Counted from the first letter of the stretch, positions 42,740 to 56,838 are shown. The stretch: DNA of 64,000 bases from Vesta saturnalis (GCA_036346205.1 JARFJB010001355.1:2798501-2862500), one strand, 5' to 3'. Notes: generated from the sequence alone by a model not told the origin. Numbers and translations: made by a program.

Positions 42740-43760
42740 AGAAGTAAGGCTATGTGCCTTCTGCGACAAAAGTGACATGACACCAACCATCGACGTGAGC
42801 GAGCACTTAAGCCCCACCTCCTCCGAGAGATTGCGGTTGGCAGACCAATGAAAGACAAGGGCGTAGCTCCGCCTGAGTGAGTCTTCGCCGCCACTGAAGA
42901 GCTACTTCCAGTTCTTCGTCGTTGAAGAAACCACTTTCGTTCTTTGTCTTCGTTGCTGAAGAGATACTTGCGCGTGGATGCGTGATAGAAGTCTAAACCC
43001 TAAAAAATTGTTTACGCGTTTCCAGAGTCGAACTATGGAAAGTTAGCATAGTAAACGTATAACGTTACCTCTCTGCTACAGAGCCTTGTTAGATATCTAA
43101 TGCATTATTATATAAATTATAAAATTAATATAGAATTCCAATAGTTACCTCTCTGCTACAGAGCCTTGTTAGATATCTAATGCATTATTATATAAATTAT
43201 AAAATTAATATAGAATTCCAATAGGTATTGAAAAAATGCGTTTAATAGTAAAAATAATGAAACTGAAAATGAGTAGGAACTATAAACATCCATTTAATAT
43301 AGTATGTATTTCTAAAGTACGTGATTGATAATACATTCTTGTATGTATGAAATTAAAATTGAAAAAATCAATACAGAGATAATTGTAGAATTAGTAAACA
43401 GAATTCATAGTTATTCATTCTGATGATAAATAAAGAATTTGTTAGTAAATAAAATAACATCCATTGTGCTTTTAAATACTAACGTGATATATTTACAATA
43501 ATCAAGTATAAGCTATGAAAAAATTGTTCTCGCTGTGCAAGGTTGTAATTATTACTAGGTACATATTTTTACCAGGTATTTATAATCTTTTCTCAAATAG
43601 ATTAATGTTAATGTAAATATACTAATTGCTATTTATATCGAAAAGAATTTGTTATAAATATCGAAGGTGATGACCCTGCGGCAGATAATACATATATCTG
43701 TTGACTTTAAAATTTAAACATATTAGCCTTTATTAATTACATATACTGTTTAATGGTTAT
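42740..43760 (+). repeat. Polinton left terminal inverted repeat
   Basis: Matches the complement of 50080-51240 over about 1 kb at roughly 75-85% identity. Landmarks include cttctgcgacaaaagtgaca (outer), aacgtataacgttacctc, agatatctaatgcattat, aggaactataaa and cgaaggtgatgaccct (inner). The outermost part is the least similar. Confidence 0.8.
43065..43224 (+). repeat. Perfect 80-bp tandem duplication in the left inverted repeat
   Basis: The 80 bases starting ttacctctctgctacagagc at 43065 are repeated exactly from 43145. The right inverted repeats have a single copy, so the duplication is recent and private to the left arm. Confidence 0.9.
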
Positions 43761-43764
43761 CTTC

Positions 43765-44620
43765 ATTCTTACACTGAAAATTATAAAATTAAAACAACAA
43801 AGAGAAATCATCGCTATAGGTACAATTTAATTATTAAACAATCAGGTAAAGTAAAAAACAAGCACAATATACAGCATGAAAGTGATTATATCAAATGGTC
43901 AAGCAATAATAAAAACATAGGTACGTAAAATAAATTTATTGCGAAATTACATAATCTAAAACAGAAAAAAATTGGTAGAATTAGAAAATAATAATTTAGG
44001 TAATTACTCTCATGATCCATAAGGTTTTATATAAATCTCTACATATTAGGTAAATATTAGTCAGGAATAGGGGCTAGAAAATAATTAAAATTTTATATTT
44101 GCGCTAATTGGTGCATTTCTAATATTGATAAGAATTTACTATAAATAGCGTGAATGTGATAACTCTGCAGTAGATATTTAGTCTTAAATATTCACCTTTT
44201 AACCTGTGGTAATTGCATTGTAACATTGCTTAGAAAAAAGTGTTCATTGATGCCATGGGCAAGGTAGGTAGGAATATATTTATATTTTAATCATTAATTT
44301 TATCAATAAATTTTAGGCTTCATTGATTACATATTAGGTAATATGTAATATGTAATAATTCAGATATAATTCTTTCGTTACTTGCTGCATTCTTAACATA
44401 GTGATAAAAATAATTTGTTTACAGCGGATGCGATGACACTATAGTGGGTAATTCGTCCTGAATATTCACCTTTTAACCTACGGTATTTTATAATTACCAT
44501 AATTGATAAAAATTTGCTATAAATATCAAATGCACTAGTACATAAATTTAGTTATCCTTAAAGATGGATCTTCTAAGCAATTAAATTTAGTGGCCGAAGA
44601 TGATTTCAAGCCTGTATTAA
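43765..44620. other. Polinton non-coding leader with repeated motif
   Basis: AT-rich, no gene seen. A compound motif, gatgayncyctg followed some 40-50 bases later by ttcaccttttaacct, occurs at about 44150-44215 and 44425-44485. The inner end of the right inverted repeat carries the same pair in inverse orientation. A partial copy is at 43665-43700. It may be a promoter block repeated at gene starts. Confidence 0.4.
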
Positions 44621-44649
44621 AAGTTGCTAATATTATTATTGATTATAAA

Positions 44650-44828
44650 TACCTATTATAAAACATTAAAATTATTAAAACTCGATATGGAAGACAACTA
44701 GCGGTAGAAACAGCAGAAAATGGTATATTTCTCCCGGAGAGATTAACAAAAGAACTGACGGATGAGAACATATACAATCTTCAAGCAAGCATTGAACAAA
44801 TCCTGATCTTTAAAGCAAATCGCTAAGG
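44650..44828 (+). pseudogene. Small Polinton protein fragment
   Basis: The frame reads KTRYGRQLAVETAENGIFLP and then ERLTKELTDENIYNLQASIE, ending at a TAA near 44826. The pattern (RYG...VE...ENxxFLPxRLTxxLTxExxxxL) recalls a small protein often seen beside Polinton genes in arthropods, but I can name neither a domain nor a function. Only its C-terminal part is visible. Confidence 0.4.
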
Positions 44829-45634
44829 CGGAAATTAAAATAGAACCGGTAAAATCAGAGTTGAAACAAGTACCTGCCGCAACGTCAACACCTGTCAAGT
44901 TCAAATTCAAACCTCCCGTTGCACCATCATCTGTTGAGATCGGATTGGAACCAACACCTGCTACGTTTACACTCCCTGTTACACCGTCATTCGTCGAAGC
45001 GGACGTTATTGCTAAAAGAGATCCTGTTGAAGAGGAGCAAGAGCAGGTGGAACCAACTAATTTAACGCGATTACTCGATGATGCAGGTGTTGCCAATGAA
45101 TTCTTAAAGCAACATGCACCTTTACCTCGCTACTATTTAGAATTACTGATCCGCGGGAACCAAGCACAAGCTGATAATACATACGGTCTTCGTTATGATG
45201 CAGACTTAGATAAATGGGCTATCGGAGATTCTCCGGTAAATATAGAAGGTCCTAATTTAATTATAAAAGATAAGACATATGAAGGCATTCCCGGATTATA
45301 CAAGCTGCTTATATCGAAAGAGCCGAAGAAGTAAACGCCGAGAGACGAGGCGGTCTATGTTTATATTCTAGCTAAAAGTAATGCATATAGGAAGAATCAG
45401 GATCCTAACTGAACAATTATGGGCACCGAATTGTTTAAATACCGAAAGATTATTAAACCTCTAATGAACAAGTAACGTTTCGGTCAAGGCATCATTAAAA
45501 AGTTGTCGAGTAGAGAGAAGGAATATGTATACCGGAATACTCCACGCGAACTTGCTGAACGGCTCAGACTGTTGAATGATAAGGAAATCATTAATATTGA
45601 AGAAGAGCTCCGAAAATCAGGTATAATTGCATAA
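44828..45634 (+). pseudogene. DUF8207-like Polinton protein, frameshifted
   Basis: A Pro/Glu-rich N-terminal part (KIEPVKSELKQVPAATSTPV...) leads to NTYGLRYDADLDKWAIGDSP and then GPNLIIKDKTYEGIPGLYKL. The family pattern is (YGxxxD...IGDxxVxxxxxxIxIxDKxYxGTPGLxxLL). The frame stops at 45334. The next frame continues YVYILAKSNAYRKNQDPN and KYRKIIKPLMNK with two stops, then YRNTPRELAERLRLLNDKEI and IEEELRKSGIIA, which is the usual C-terminus (NxPxELVDRLRLLxxxxxxxNxEIxxIxEELRxxGII). Widely found in arthropod Polintons; its function is not known to me. One frameshift and two stops. Confidence 0.65.
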
Positions 45635-45639
45635 TACTG

Positions 45640-45975
45640 TTTATCGATAAGTTTGGCAAGCATTCGCTGTCGCATTTAAAACATGTAACTGCAAATATCA
45701 AATTAACCTGGGATGAAAATTACGGTATGCAAGGGAAAAGACTTTGCAATGTCATCCCAGAAGATGATGCTGAAACTGGGAGATAAGTAGATAAGGCGAA
45801 TTTATAATTGACTGAGGACGGTAATTACGATACTCAAGGTAAAAGAGTCTGAAATATTATCGATACAATCCTAGATGCAGATGTAGCCACCAAAAAGTAT
45901 ATTGATAAGTGTAAAGAAGTTCTACAGCTTAACAGAAAGAGATGTCAATTTATAGATTACAAAATTATTGGTTGA
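45640..45975 (+). pseudogene. Tail-fibre-like small Polinton protein, broken
   Basis: DKFGKHSLSHLKHVTANIKL precedes two related blocks, WDENYGMQGKRLCNVIPEDD and TEDGNYDTQGKRV. VATKKYIDKCKEVLQL then begins a coiled-coil-like stretch. GNYDxQGKRLxNVxxPxxxxDAxTKKYVD is the wording of repeat units in phage tail-fibre and related spike proteins. Three in-frame stops occur. A fibre/spike-like role in the Polinton particle is possible but inferred. Confidence 0.45.
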
Positions 45976-46059
45976 GCGAGATCAGAAACTTGAGGAAAAA
46001 ATTAATCGTATATACGTACAGCAAAAATATTTATAATATCGAGAGTAAGTTCATTAGTA

Positions 46060-46812
46060 ATAACTTTAAAGCTGGCGGTTGTTGAAGAATTGCATAAGCC
46101 TGCACAGAAGAATTTCTTAAGGAAACGAACAATCGTTAAACATCGGGATGATCTCTGGTAGTCGGATTTAGCTGAATTTATTCCGTATTTTGAAGAAGGG
46201 TAAAAGTCCCGATAACTTACAATCGGATCAAGGACGTGAATTCTGTAATAAGTATTTTTAAGAGTTATGCAATACATCATTACTCAACGTATAATGTGAA
46301 AAAGGTAGCTATTGTTTAATGGGTTATAGGAACGTTGAAAAACGTATTATGCAAACAATGTAGCTTTAGAGGTAAATACAAGTGGTTAAACGTGTTGAAG
46401 TCGTGCGCATTCCTCAATTAGAATGAATCCTAAAGGTGTAACGGCATCCACATACTTGCCGATGTTTCATAATATTAAGGTAATGGGGATAGCAAAATTA
46501 AAAATTGGCGATTACGTCCGGATTTCGAAATATAAATCAATATTTGCGAAAGGCTACAATCCTTACTTTTCCGCTGAAATATTTAAGAATGCAATGGTGA
46601 AGGTTGGTAATCCCGTTACGTATTTACTGGAGGATCTGCAAGCTAAACCGATACTAGGTCATTTTTGTGTTGAAGAACTACAGAAAACAGCTAATCCGGA
46701 TATATTTCTCGTTGAGAAAGTGTTACGTCATAAAGGGAACCAATTATGCGTTCAATGACTTGGTATGCCTAAATTACATGATTCCTGGATTAATAAATCA
46801 GATTTTGTATAA
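46060..46812 (+). pseudogene. Polinton retroviral-type integrase with chromodomain-like tail
   Basis: VVEELHKPAQKNFLRKRTIV and KHRDDLW precede a TAG and then SDLAEFIPYF, which holds the first catalytic Asp. The core then jumps to SPDNLQSDQGREFCNKYF with the second Asp, so the middle of the rve domain is deleted. HYSTYNVKKVAIV is followed by a stop at the position of the catalytic Glu, then TLKN and FRGKYKWLNVL. From 46423 the frame is clean: KLKIGDYVRISKYKSIFAKG, NPYFSAEIFKNAMVKVGNPV and FLVEKVLRHKGNQLCVQ, the SH3-like and chromodomain-like tail (WLG reads stop-LG; DSWIN follows). It inserted the element DNA into the genome in the ancestor; dead here. Confidence 0.85.
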
Positions 46813-46909
46813 CATGTATATATTTCCGCACATGTATAATAATATATAATTTCTTAAGCGAAGTCTAACCTATAACATAATAATAATAATAATACTGATG
46901 ATAATAATA

Positions 46910-49105
<2,196 letters not shown>

Positions 49106-49824
49106 CTTTGGTAAATAATATATAGAGTTATTTCGTCTTAAGTAGTAATGCAATTTTACCGAGGATGGTTTGGGCAATACCTTTTTTAAAGAGTGTGAAT
49201 CATAACCTAAAAAGTTATGGAAACAAACTGGTATTATTAACGTAGGATGATACGCGAGCATTGTTGAGGTGGGTAGCGGGAAAGGGAGAATATTGAAATT
49301 TTTCGTTGTAAAACTAAACTCCCTATGCATTAAATTATCATCATCCTTATTTATGGATGGTTTCACAAATTAGGCATAAAATTCAATGACTTTCAAAATC
49401 TAATTATAAATGGTAAAAATGTCCTTAATCTTAACGGAAAATAACTTAAAACTATCATCAAAAATGTTCCTAACGTCCTATGTCCTGAATTAATTATAAT
49501 GCCGGTGCTCACCCTGGATTTGAAGGCTGTAGCCAAATTCCTCCATTTAACTCTACCCTTTCTTCCAAGGGGACCCTCTTCAGCTGGTTTTCTTAACTGC
49601 TTTACCAATATTCTATACCGCTCCAATTTCTCTGCAACGTTCGATAGATGTCTCTTATCACCAATACTCAATAATGTATCACCAACGCAAGCTTTAAACA
49701 GCCTTAAGCTGACATCAGTGATGCTGGTTATTTCACTGATTTTATTTTCATCATGAGTATTGTGATGATTATAGAACTGCTAAATCATTTTTAGAGATAA
49801 ATCAACATTCTCGATTAAAGCCAT
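49106..49824 (-). pseudogene. Polymerase B N-terminus, copy 1
   Basis: Starts MALIENVDLSLKMI (ATG at 49824), a TAG, then KISEITSITDVSLRLFKACV, EKLERYRILVKQLRKPAEEG and KWRNLATAFKSRVSTGIIIN, the N-terminal region commonly found in Polinton polymerases. After a frameshift near 49465 it reads NKDDDNLMHREFSF and then PTLIIPVCFHNFLGYDSHSL, which contains the 3'-5' exonuclease motif (FHNxxGYDSH). The frame runs into the (TA)n tract at 49105. Confidence 0.8.
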
Positions 49825-50079
49825 TTCTTAAAAAAATAAATCATTAAAATGGATTTACTATAAATGATAAACATTATACCTGTATTTATCGATATAATTA
49901 ATGCTTTAAATATAAATATGTGACTTACCTGAAGCAATTGAAATAAGTGGTCAGGATATAATACTAATAACTGAATTTATATATGTATTGTATTGCATAG
50001 CACGACAAGGAATGATCTATAGACACTATTCTAGAAATAACATTGTTACAAAGTTCTACTGATAATTATAAAATACGAG
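49825..50079 (-). promoter_or_regulatory. Presumed upstream region of polymerase B
   Basis: AT-rich 255 bases between the inner end of the right inverted repeat and the polymerase start. No TATA box stands out clearly. Its position implies that it holds the promoter. Confidence 0.3.
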
Positions 50080-51240
50080 GGTTAAAAGGTGACTGATTAT
50101 CTATTGTAGGGTCATCACCTTCGCTATTTATTATTTATAAAAATTTTATCAATATGAATAGCAATTAGTATGTTTATTAGCGAAAATATTTTTCTAACAT
50201 TAATATATCCGAGAAAACATAAATACCTGGTCAAAAATATATACCTAGTAACAATTCTAACCTTGCACAGCGAAAACAATTATTTCATAGCTTATACTTT
50301 ATTATAAATGTATCACGTTAGTATTTAAAGGCATAATGGATGTTATTTAATTTATTAACAAATTCTTTATTTATCCCCAGAATGCATAACTATGAATTCT
50401 ATTTAATAATTCTCTGTATTAATTTTTTCAATTTTAAATTCATACATGCAAGAATCTATTATCAATCATGTAATTTATAAATACATACTGTGTTAAACGG
50501 ATTTTTATAGTTCCTACTTATTTTCAAATTCATTATTTTTACTATTACAATCCTTTTTTCAATACCTATTGACATTCTAAAATAATTTTATAATTTCCAA
50601 CCGTAAACTATAAACATTTCTATACGCTGTGTGGCGTCTGCATAAATATTTATATATCCAGCTTTCTGCATTAGATATCTAATAAGGCTCGGAACATAGA
50701 GGTAACGTTATACGTTTACCATGCTAACTTTCCGTAGTTTGACTCTTGCAACGCGCGAAAAATTTTTTTCAGGGTTTATGCTTCTACCGCGCATCAATGT
50801 CTGCGATAGCGCAAGTATCTCTTCAGCAACGAAGATGACTTCTTCGGTAACGACGAAGAACCGAAAGTAGCTTTTTAGCGGCGCCGAAGAATCCACCAGA
50901 TGCTTGAAAGGTGCCTTCAACAACGAGGAAGAGTCCACCAGATACCTGAAGAAGACACCTTCCGCATCAACAATGTCCGTACGCCCCTTCCCGCATGAGC
51001 ATTCCAACATCTCAAGACGGCTGTTGGTCTCCCATTAGCCAACATATGGGCCGTCCCCTTGCTAATATTAATAGGGACGGGGCATATACTAGCATCCCAT
51101 TGGCTTGACGTCACTCAGGCGGAGCCACGACCTCGTCTCTCAATAGTCCGCCAACCAAAACCTTCTGGAGTCGTCGGAGCTAATGCTCGCTTACGCCGCT
51201 GATTGGTGTGACGTTCCTTTGTCGCAGGAGTTACCTATAT
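50080..51240 (-). repeat. Polinton right terminal inverted repeat, copy 1
   Basis: Inverted partner of 42740-43760: agatatctaataaggctcgg, aggtaacgttatacgtttac, ggcggagccacgacctcg and tttgtcgcaggag align with complements on the left. The small frames found within it are not conserved between the arms. Confidence 0.8.
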
Positions 51241-51244
51241 TAAG

Positions 51245-51985
51245 ATTAAATAAGAGGGACGCGTAGCTTCATTCACGTACAGACGGCTGGGTCACGGCGT
51301 AGGCCCTGACATCTTAAGTAGTCTTTAAGTTAGCCTAAATGGTCAAGGATAAATCATTGTGATATACTACGTTTGCAGAAAATAGAAAGGCGCGCGCATA
51401 TAGGTTGGGTGCAGGTGTCATATGACCTTCAGATAAAAATGTAATTTAAGTTGGCTGTGCAGACTTATCATAAGGGTGTTAAAAATAGAAAATACCGTAG
51501 GAACTCCCTGTGACACGGGTCTGTTGGTAACATTCAGGATTGTAAGACGTGTATGGGACTAACTTAGTCACATGTGCGGATAGGAAGAGTTTAGGAATAT
51601 CCCGAAGAGGTTACTTGTAATTGTCGTAGCAAAGGACGAGGAAATATCCTTAGTACAAATGAAGGGGTTGGGACCACGTCGGTAGCACTGTCATTTTAAT
51701 ATAGGGTTGGTTAAGGATTATTCGGATAAGCGTTCATAATATCTTGGGCCCAAAATGTTTTAATGCAGAGTTTTAATACTAGCCCAGATATTAGTTAACG
51801 CCCACCCTAGTGTAGTTAAGTTATTATTATAAACAAACAGGACTGTAATCCTCTACAGAAATATGAAAATATAAACTTTCACCATTATTACACATATTAA
51901 AATACTTATCTTTTTTGGGTGTTTTATGCTGTATTTGTATATTTAAGATAGACAATCTAAACGTTTCGATAACACTTACAGCTGT
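51245..51985. other. Outer flank included in the duplicated unit
   Basis: About 740 bases beyond the inverted repeat with no gene seen (ggctgggtcacggcgtaggc near the start). Duplicated at 54225-54967. Confidence 0.4.
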
Positions 51986-51986
51986 C

Positions 51987-51993
<7 letters not shown>

Positions 51994-52083
<90 letters not shown>
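51994..52083. repeat. (TA)n tract at the duplication junction
   Basis: TA run joining the end of unit 1 (ctgtctgtgtgta) to the start of unit 2 (ctttggtaaata). Confidence 0.95.
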
Positions 52084-52799
52084 CTTTGGTAAATAATATA
52101 TAGAGTTATTTCGTCTTAAGTAGTAATGCAATTTTACCGAGGATGGTTTGGGCAATACCTTTTTTAAAGAGTGTGAATCATAACCTAAAAAGTTATGGAA
52201 ACAAACTGGTATTATTAACGTAGGATGATACGCGAGCATTGTTGAGGTGGGTAGCGGAAAGGGAGAATATTGAAATTTTTCGTTGTAAAACTAAACTCCC
52301 TATGCATTAAATTATCATCATCCTTATTTATGGATGGTTTCACAAATTAGGCATAAAATTCAATGACTTTCAAAATCTAATTATAAATGGTAAAATGTCC
52401 TTAATCTTAACGGAAAATAACTTAAAACTATCATCAAAATGTTCCTAACGTCCTATGTCCTGAATTAATTATAATGCCGGTGCTCACCCTGGATTTGAAG
52501 GCTGTAGCCAAATTCCTCCATTTAACTCTACCCTTTCTTCCAAGGGGACCCTCTTCAGCTGGTTTTCTTAACTGCTTTACCAATATTCTATACCGCTCCA
52601 ATTTCTCTGCAACGTTCGATAGATGTCTCTTATCACCAATACTCAATAATGTATCACCAACGCAAGCTTTAAACAGCCTTAAGCTGACATCAGTGATGCT
52701 GGTTATTTCACTGATTTTATTTTCATCATGAGTATTGTGATGATTATAGAACTGCTAAATCATTTTTAGAGATAAATCAACATTCTCGATTAAAGCCAT
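52084..52799 (-). pseudogene. Polymerase B N-terminus, copy 2
   Basis: Duplicate of 49106-49824 with the same TAG after MALIENVDLSLKMI and the same FHNFLGYDSHSL exonuclease motif. Downstream on the minus strand it meets the (TA)n tract and then outer flank, so this copy is cut off from the rest of the polymerase. Confidence 0.85.
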
Positions 52800-53059
52800 T
52801 TCTTAAAAAAATAAATCATTAAAATGGATTTACTATAAATGATAAACATTATACCTGTATTTATCGATATAATTAATGCTTTAAATATAAATATGTGACT
52901 TACCTGAAGCAATTGAAATAAGTGGTCAGGATATAATACTAATAACTGAATTTATATATGTATTGTATTGCATAGCACGACAAGGAATGATCTATAGACA
53001 CTATTCTAGAAATAACATTGTTACAAAGTTCTACTGATAATTATAAAATACGAGGGTTA

Positions 53060-54220
53060 AAAGGTGACTGATTATCTATTGTAGGGTCATCACCTTCGCT
53101 ATTTATTATTTATAAAAAATTTTTATCAATATGAATAGCAATTAGTATGTTTATTAGCGAAAATATTTTTCTAACATTAATATATCCGAGAAAACATAAA
53201 TACCTGGTCAAAAATATATACCTAGTAACAATTCTAACCTTGCACAGCGAAAACAATTATTTCATAGCTTATACTTTATTATAAATGTATCACGTTAGTA
53301 TTTAAAGGCATAATGGATGTTATTTAATTTATTAACAAATTCTTTATTTATCCCCAGAATGCATAACTATGAATTCTATTTAATAATTCTCTGTATTAAT
53401 TTTTTCAATTTTAAATTCATACATGCAAGAATCTATTATCAATCATGTAATTTATAAATACATACTGTGTTAAACGGATTTTTATAGTTCCTACTTATTT
53501 TCAAATTCATTATTTTTACTATTACAATCCTTTTTTCAATACCTATTGACATTCTAAAATAATTTTATAATTTCCAACCGTAAACTATAAACATTTCTAT
53601 ACGCTGTGTGGCGTCTGCATAAATATTTATATATCCAGCTTTCTGCATTAGATATCTAATAAGGCTCCGGAACATAGAGGTAACGTTATACGTTTACCAT
53701 GCTAACTTTCCGTAGTTTGACTCTTGCAACGCGCGAAAAATTTTTTTCAGGGTTTATGCTTCTACCGCGCATCAATGTCTGCGATAGCGCAAGTATCTCT
53801 TCAGCAACGAAGATGACTTCTTCGGTAACGACGAAGAACCGAAAGTAGCTTTTTAGCGGCGCCGAAGAATCCACCAGATGCTTGAAAGGTGCCTTCAACA
53901 ACGAGGAAGAGTCCACCAGATACCTGAAGAAGACACCTTCCGCATCAACAATGTCCGTACGCCCCTTCCCGCATGAGCATTCCAACATCTCAAGACGGCT
54001 GTTGGTCTCCCATTAGCCAACATATGGGCCGTCCCCTTGCTAATATTAATAGGGACGGGGCATATACTAGCATCCCATTGGCTTGACGTCACTCAGGCGG
54101 AGCCACGACCTCGTCTCTCAATAGTCCGCCAACCAAAACCTTCTGGAGTCGTCGGAGCTTAAGTGCTCGCTTACGCCGCTGATTGGTGTGACGTTCCTTT
54201 GTCGCAGGAGTTACCTATAT
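53060..54220 (-). repeat. Polinton right terminal inverted repeat, copy 2
   Basis: Duplicate of 50080-51240 within the second 2.98-kb unit. Confidence 0.9.
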
Positions 54221-54966
54221 TAAGATTAAATAAGAGGGACGCGTAGCTTCATTCACGTACAGACGGCTGGGTCACGGCGTAGGCCCTGACATCTTAAGTA
54301 GTCTTTAAGTTAGCCTAAATGGTCAAGGATAAATCATTGTGATATACTACGTTTGCAGAAAATAGAAAGGCGCGCGCATATAGGTTGGGTGCAGGTGTCA
54401 TATGACCTTCAGATAAAAATGTAATTTAAGTTGGCTGTGCAGACTTATCATAAGGGTGTTAAAAATAGAAAATACCGTAGGAACTCCCTGTGACACGGGT
54501 CTGTTGGTAACATTCAGGATTGTAAGACGTGTATGGGACTAACTTAGTCACATGTGCGGATAGGAAGAGTTTAGGAATATCCCGAAGAGGTTACTTGTAA
54601 TTGTCGTAGCAAAGGACGAGGAAATATCCTTAGTACAAATGAAGGGGTTGGGACCACGTCGGTAGCACTGTCATTTTAATATAGGGTTGGTTAAGGATTA
54701 TTCGGATAAGCGTTCATAATATCTTTGGCCCAAAATGTTTTAATGCAGAGTTTTAATACTAGCCCAGATATTAGTTAACGCCCACCCCTAGTGTAGTTAA
54801 GTTATTATTATAAACAAACAGGACTGTAATCCTCTACAGAAATATGAAAATATAAACTTTCACCATTATTACACATATTAAAATACTTATCTTTTTTGGG
54901 TGTTTTATGCTGTATTTGTATATTTAAGATAGACAATCTAAACGTTTCGATAACACTTACAGCTGT

Positions 54967-54974
<8 letters not shown>

Positions 54975-55029
<55 letters not shown>
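54975..55029. repeat. (TA)n microsatellite
   Basis: Right boundary of the second 2.98-kb unit. Confidence 0.95.
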
Positions 55030-55031
<2 letters not shown>

Positions 55032-55129
55032 ATTAAGCATTAAATAATGTTTTTTTAAATAGACACCCCCCCCCCCCCAATTGTTTTTCCATATTCGAAT
55101 TCAAATTCAAATTCGGTCACATTTTGATG

Positions 55130-56835
55130 TTAATGTGTGATGTTTTATCTTAAAAATGTACAGTTTTCGAATTATTTGGGAAAATATGAAAATTTTGACA
55201 GACGCAAGGTTTCAGAAAAATCGGTGCTGTACCCTGATCTCTGCGATTTTGAATTCGGTATTCTGGAGCTCTAAGAAAACCTACTAAGCTACGTTTTAAT
55301 TTAAAACAGTCCTCTACAACTCCGGCAATTCATCCGAAGTTGCATGATTTCAAACCTCAATAACTTGTTTATTTCAAATGGAATACCCTAATTTTTATAC
55401 CGTTTTCGTCAAATCGTCAAATGTTAAGGTCAGTTTATGTAAGGTGTCCTATATTTATAATTTACTGTTTCCGAATTACTCTGCAAAACTAAACAAATTA
55501 TTTAATTTTTACTTTGGTCAAGTCAACCGGCTACATGTTGACATAGAAACGAAAATCCTATTGAAGCGTTTTTTTCCGAAAATATAAATGTCATAGCTAT
55601 TTGTAAGTGGTACGTAGTATTACATTGTACGTTTGTTATTTCAATTTTTTTTTCAATCCGAAGACATATTTTTTAAACATCGCTTACACAATATTTAAAG
55701 TTCTTCATTATTATCCACTTGGTGAGTAGTCCCGCACTCGTTTTGCATATTTCATTTTTGCTTCATACTAATGTTTGTAGGTAACTAAATACAGATGAAC
55801 TTCGAAAGAACGGAACTAGTTGACATGATTTTCGTTATGCGATCTGCTGATCGAAATTGTTTGCTAACTCAAAGGATGTATGTACGAAAATATCCCGAAA
55901 GAAGACAATCCTCGGTTAGAAGTTTAGAAAGACTTAAAGAAAGGTTAATTAGAACCGACAATGTGAATTACGAGAAATGTGAAAGAGCTAAGAGGACAAC
56001 AATCTCTAAGGAAACCGATATACGCCGATCTACCATTAGTAAAATTTTAAAGGGGAACAAGTATCATGACTACATTGTATCCTTCCATCAAGAACTGTTG
56101 AGCCCTTATTTGGAGATTAGAACATTTTGCCAATGGGGGTTGGAAATGGAAAGAATAACACCTAACTTTTTCCAAAATGTATTATTCTCCGACGAGTAAA
56201 CTTTCACTCAGAGTGGTAGCCCAAACCGTCATAATCTTCACCATTATGCAACGGAAAATCTACAAATAGTAAGATTATTTAATTCACAGCGACAGTGGGT
56301 GATTTTATGGTTGGGCCACATTTCTTTAACGGACATTTGAATGGTGCTGAATATTTATATTTTTTGCAAAATCATATCAGCTTTTGCAAAGCATTCCTGT
56401 TGTTTTAAGGCAAAATATGTGGCAACAGCACATTGCGTTAAATGTCAGAAACTGTTTAAATCGAGAATTTGATGGTAGGTGGAGATGTCGTGGAGGTCCC
56501 GTTTCTTGGCCGCCTAGATCTCCATACTTAACAAAATTAGATTTTTTCTATGGGGTCATATCAAAACGTTGAATATTAAACTGCTCCGACTACTGCAGAA
56601 GATATGAGACAACGTATTATTCATGCGTAAGCATTGAGGTGTTACGAGAAGTAAATAGGTCTTTTCTGGCAAGACCGCAATTCTGTCATGATTAAAATAG
56701 GGGACAGTTTGAGAATCTGTTAGGAATACCTCCTTTGTCTAAAAATAATTTTTTGCAGTTTAATGCATTGTTAGATTGTCATGTAGTCGGTTTGAAATCA
56801 CCGATTCTGAAATTTGCACAAGTCAGGGTACAGCA

Positions 56836-56838
<3 letters not shown>
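55130..56838 (+). mobile_element. DD41D-type element E
   Basis: The left arm (about 55130-55430) contains atcggtgctgtaccctgatc. The right end contains gtcagggtacagcac at 56824-56838 and caccgattctgaaattt, inverted matches to the left arm, after which a (TA)n tract takes over. The same arm also recurs inverted at 57674-57885. The transposase in between is broken. Confidence 0.6.
55795..56710 (+). pseudogene. DD41D-type transposase relic of element E
   Basis: MNFERTELVDMIFVMRSADR starts a good N-terminal part. RMYVRKYPERRQSS and RRSTISKILKGNKYHDYIVS (HTH) follow, then FFQNVLFSDE ending in a stop right at the first catalytic block. FTQSGSPNRHNLHHYATENL continues in frame. Later fragments read VVLRQNMWQQHIALNVRNCL, where the second catalytic Asp segment is lost, and GRWRCRGGPVSWPPRSPYLT with KLDFFYG, where the third Asp is kept. 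Not functional. Confidence 0.75.

Larger units (their letters stand above)
49106..54967. repeat. Tandem duplication, two 2.98-kb units
   Basis: 49106-51986 and 52084-54967 are nearly identical over their whole length. I noticed only a handful of single-base indels, such as atcaaaaatg/atcaaaatg and ggagctaatg/ggagcttaag. Each unit begins ctttggtaaataatatatag and ends acagctgtctgtgtg, with a (TA)n tract at every junction. The unit comprises the polymerase B N-terminus, the right Polinton inverted repeat and about 740 bases of outside flank. Confidence 0.95.

Noticed and set aside
42652..42894. 80-codon minus-strand frame near the Polinton left end
   Set aside because: Lies in the inverted repeat, has no counterpart frame in the right arm and no known motif.
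49499..49756. Plus-strand frames of 85 codons, repeated at 52474-52731
   Set aside because: Antisense shadows of the polymerase B N-terminal region; identical in both units only because of the tandem duplication.
50708..51114. Minus-strand frames inside the Polinton right inverted repeat (also 53686-54092)
   Set aside because: Not preserved in the left inverted repeat, no known domain; likely chance frames in the GC-richer arm.
55071..55079. Poly-C run in the left flank of element E
   Set aside because: Short homopolymer, likely polymerase slippage or sequencing error; no structural meaning inferred.
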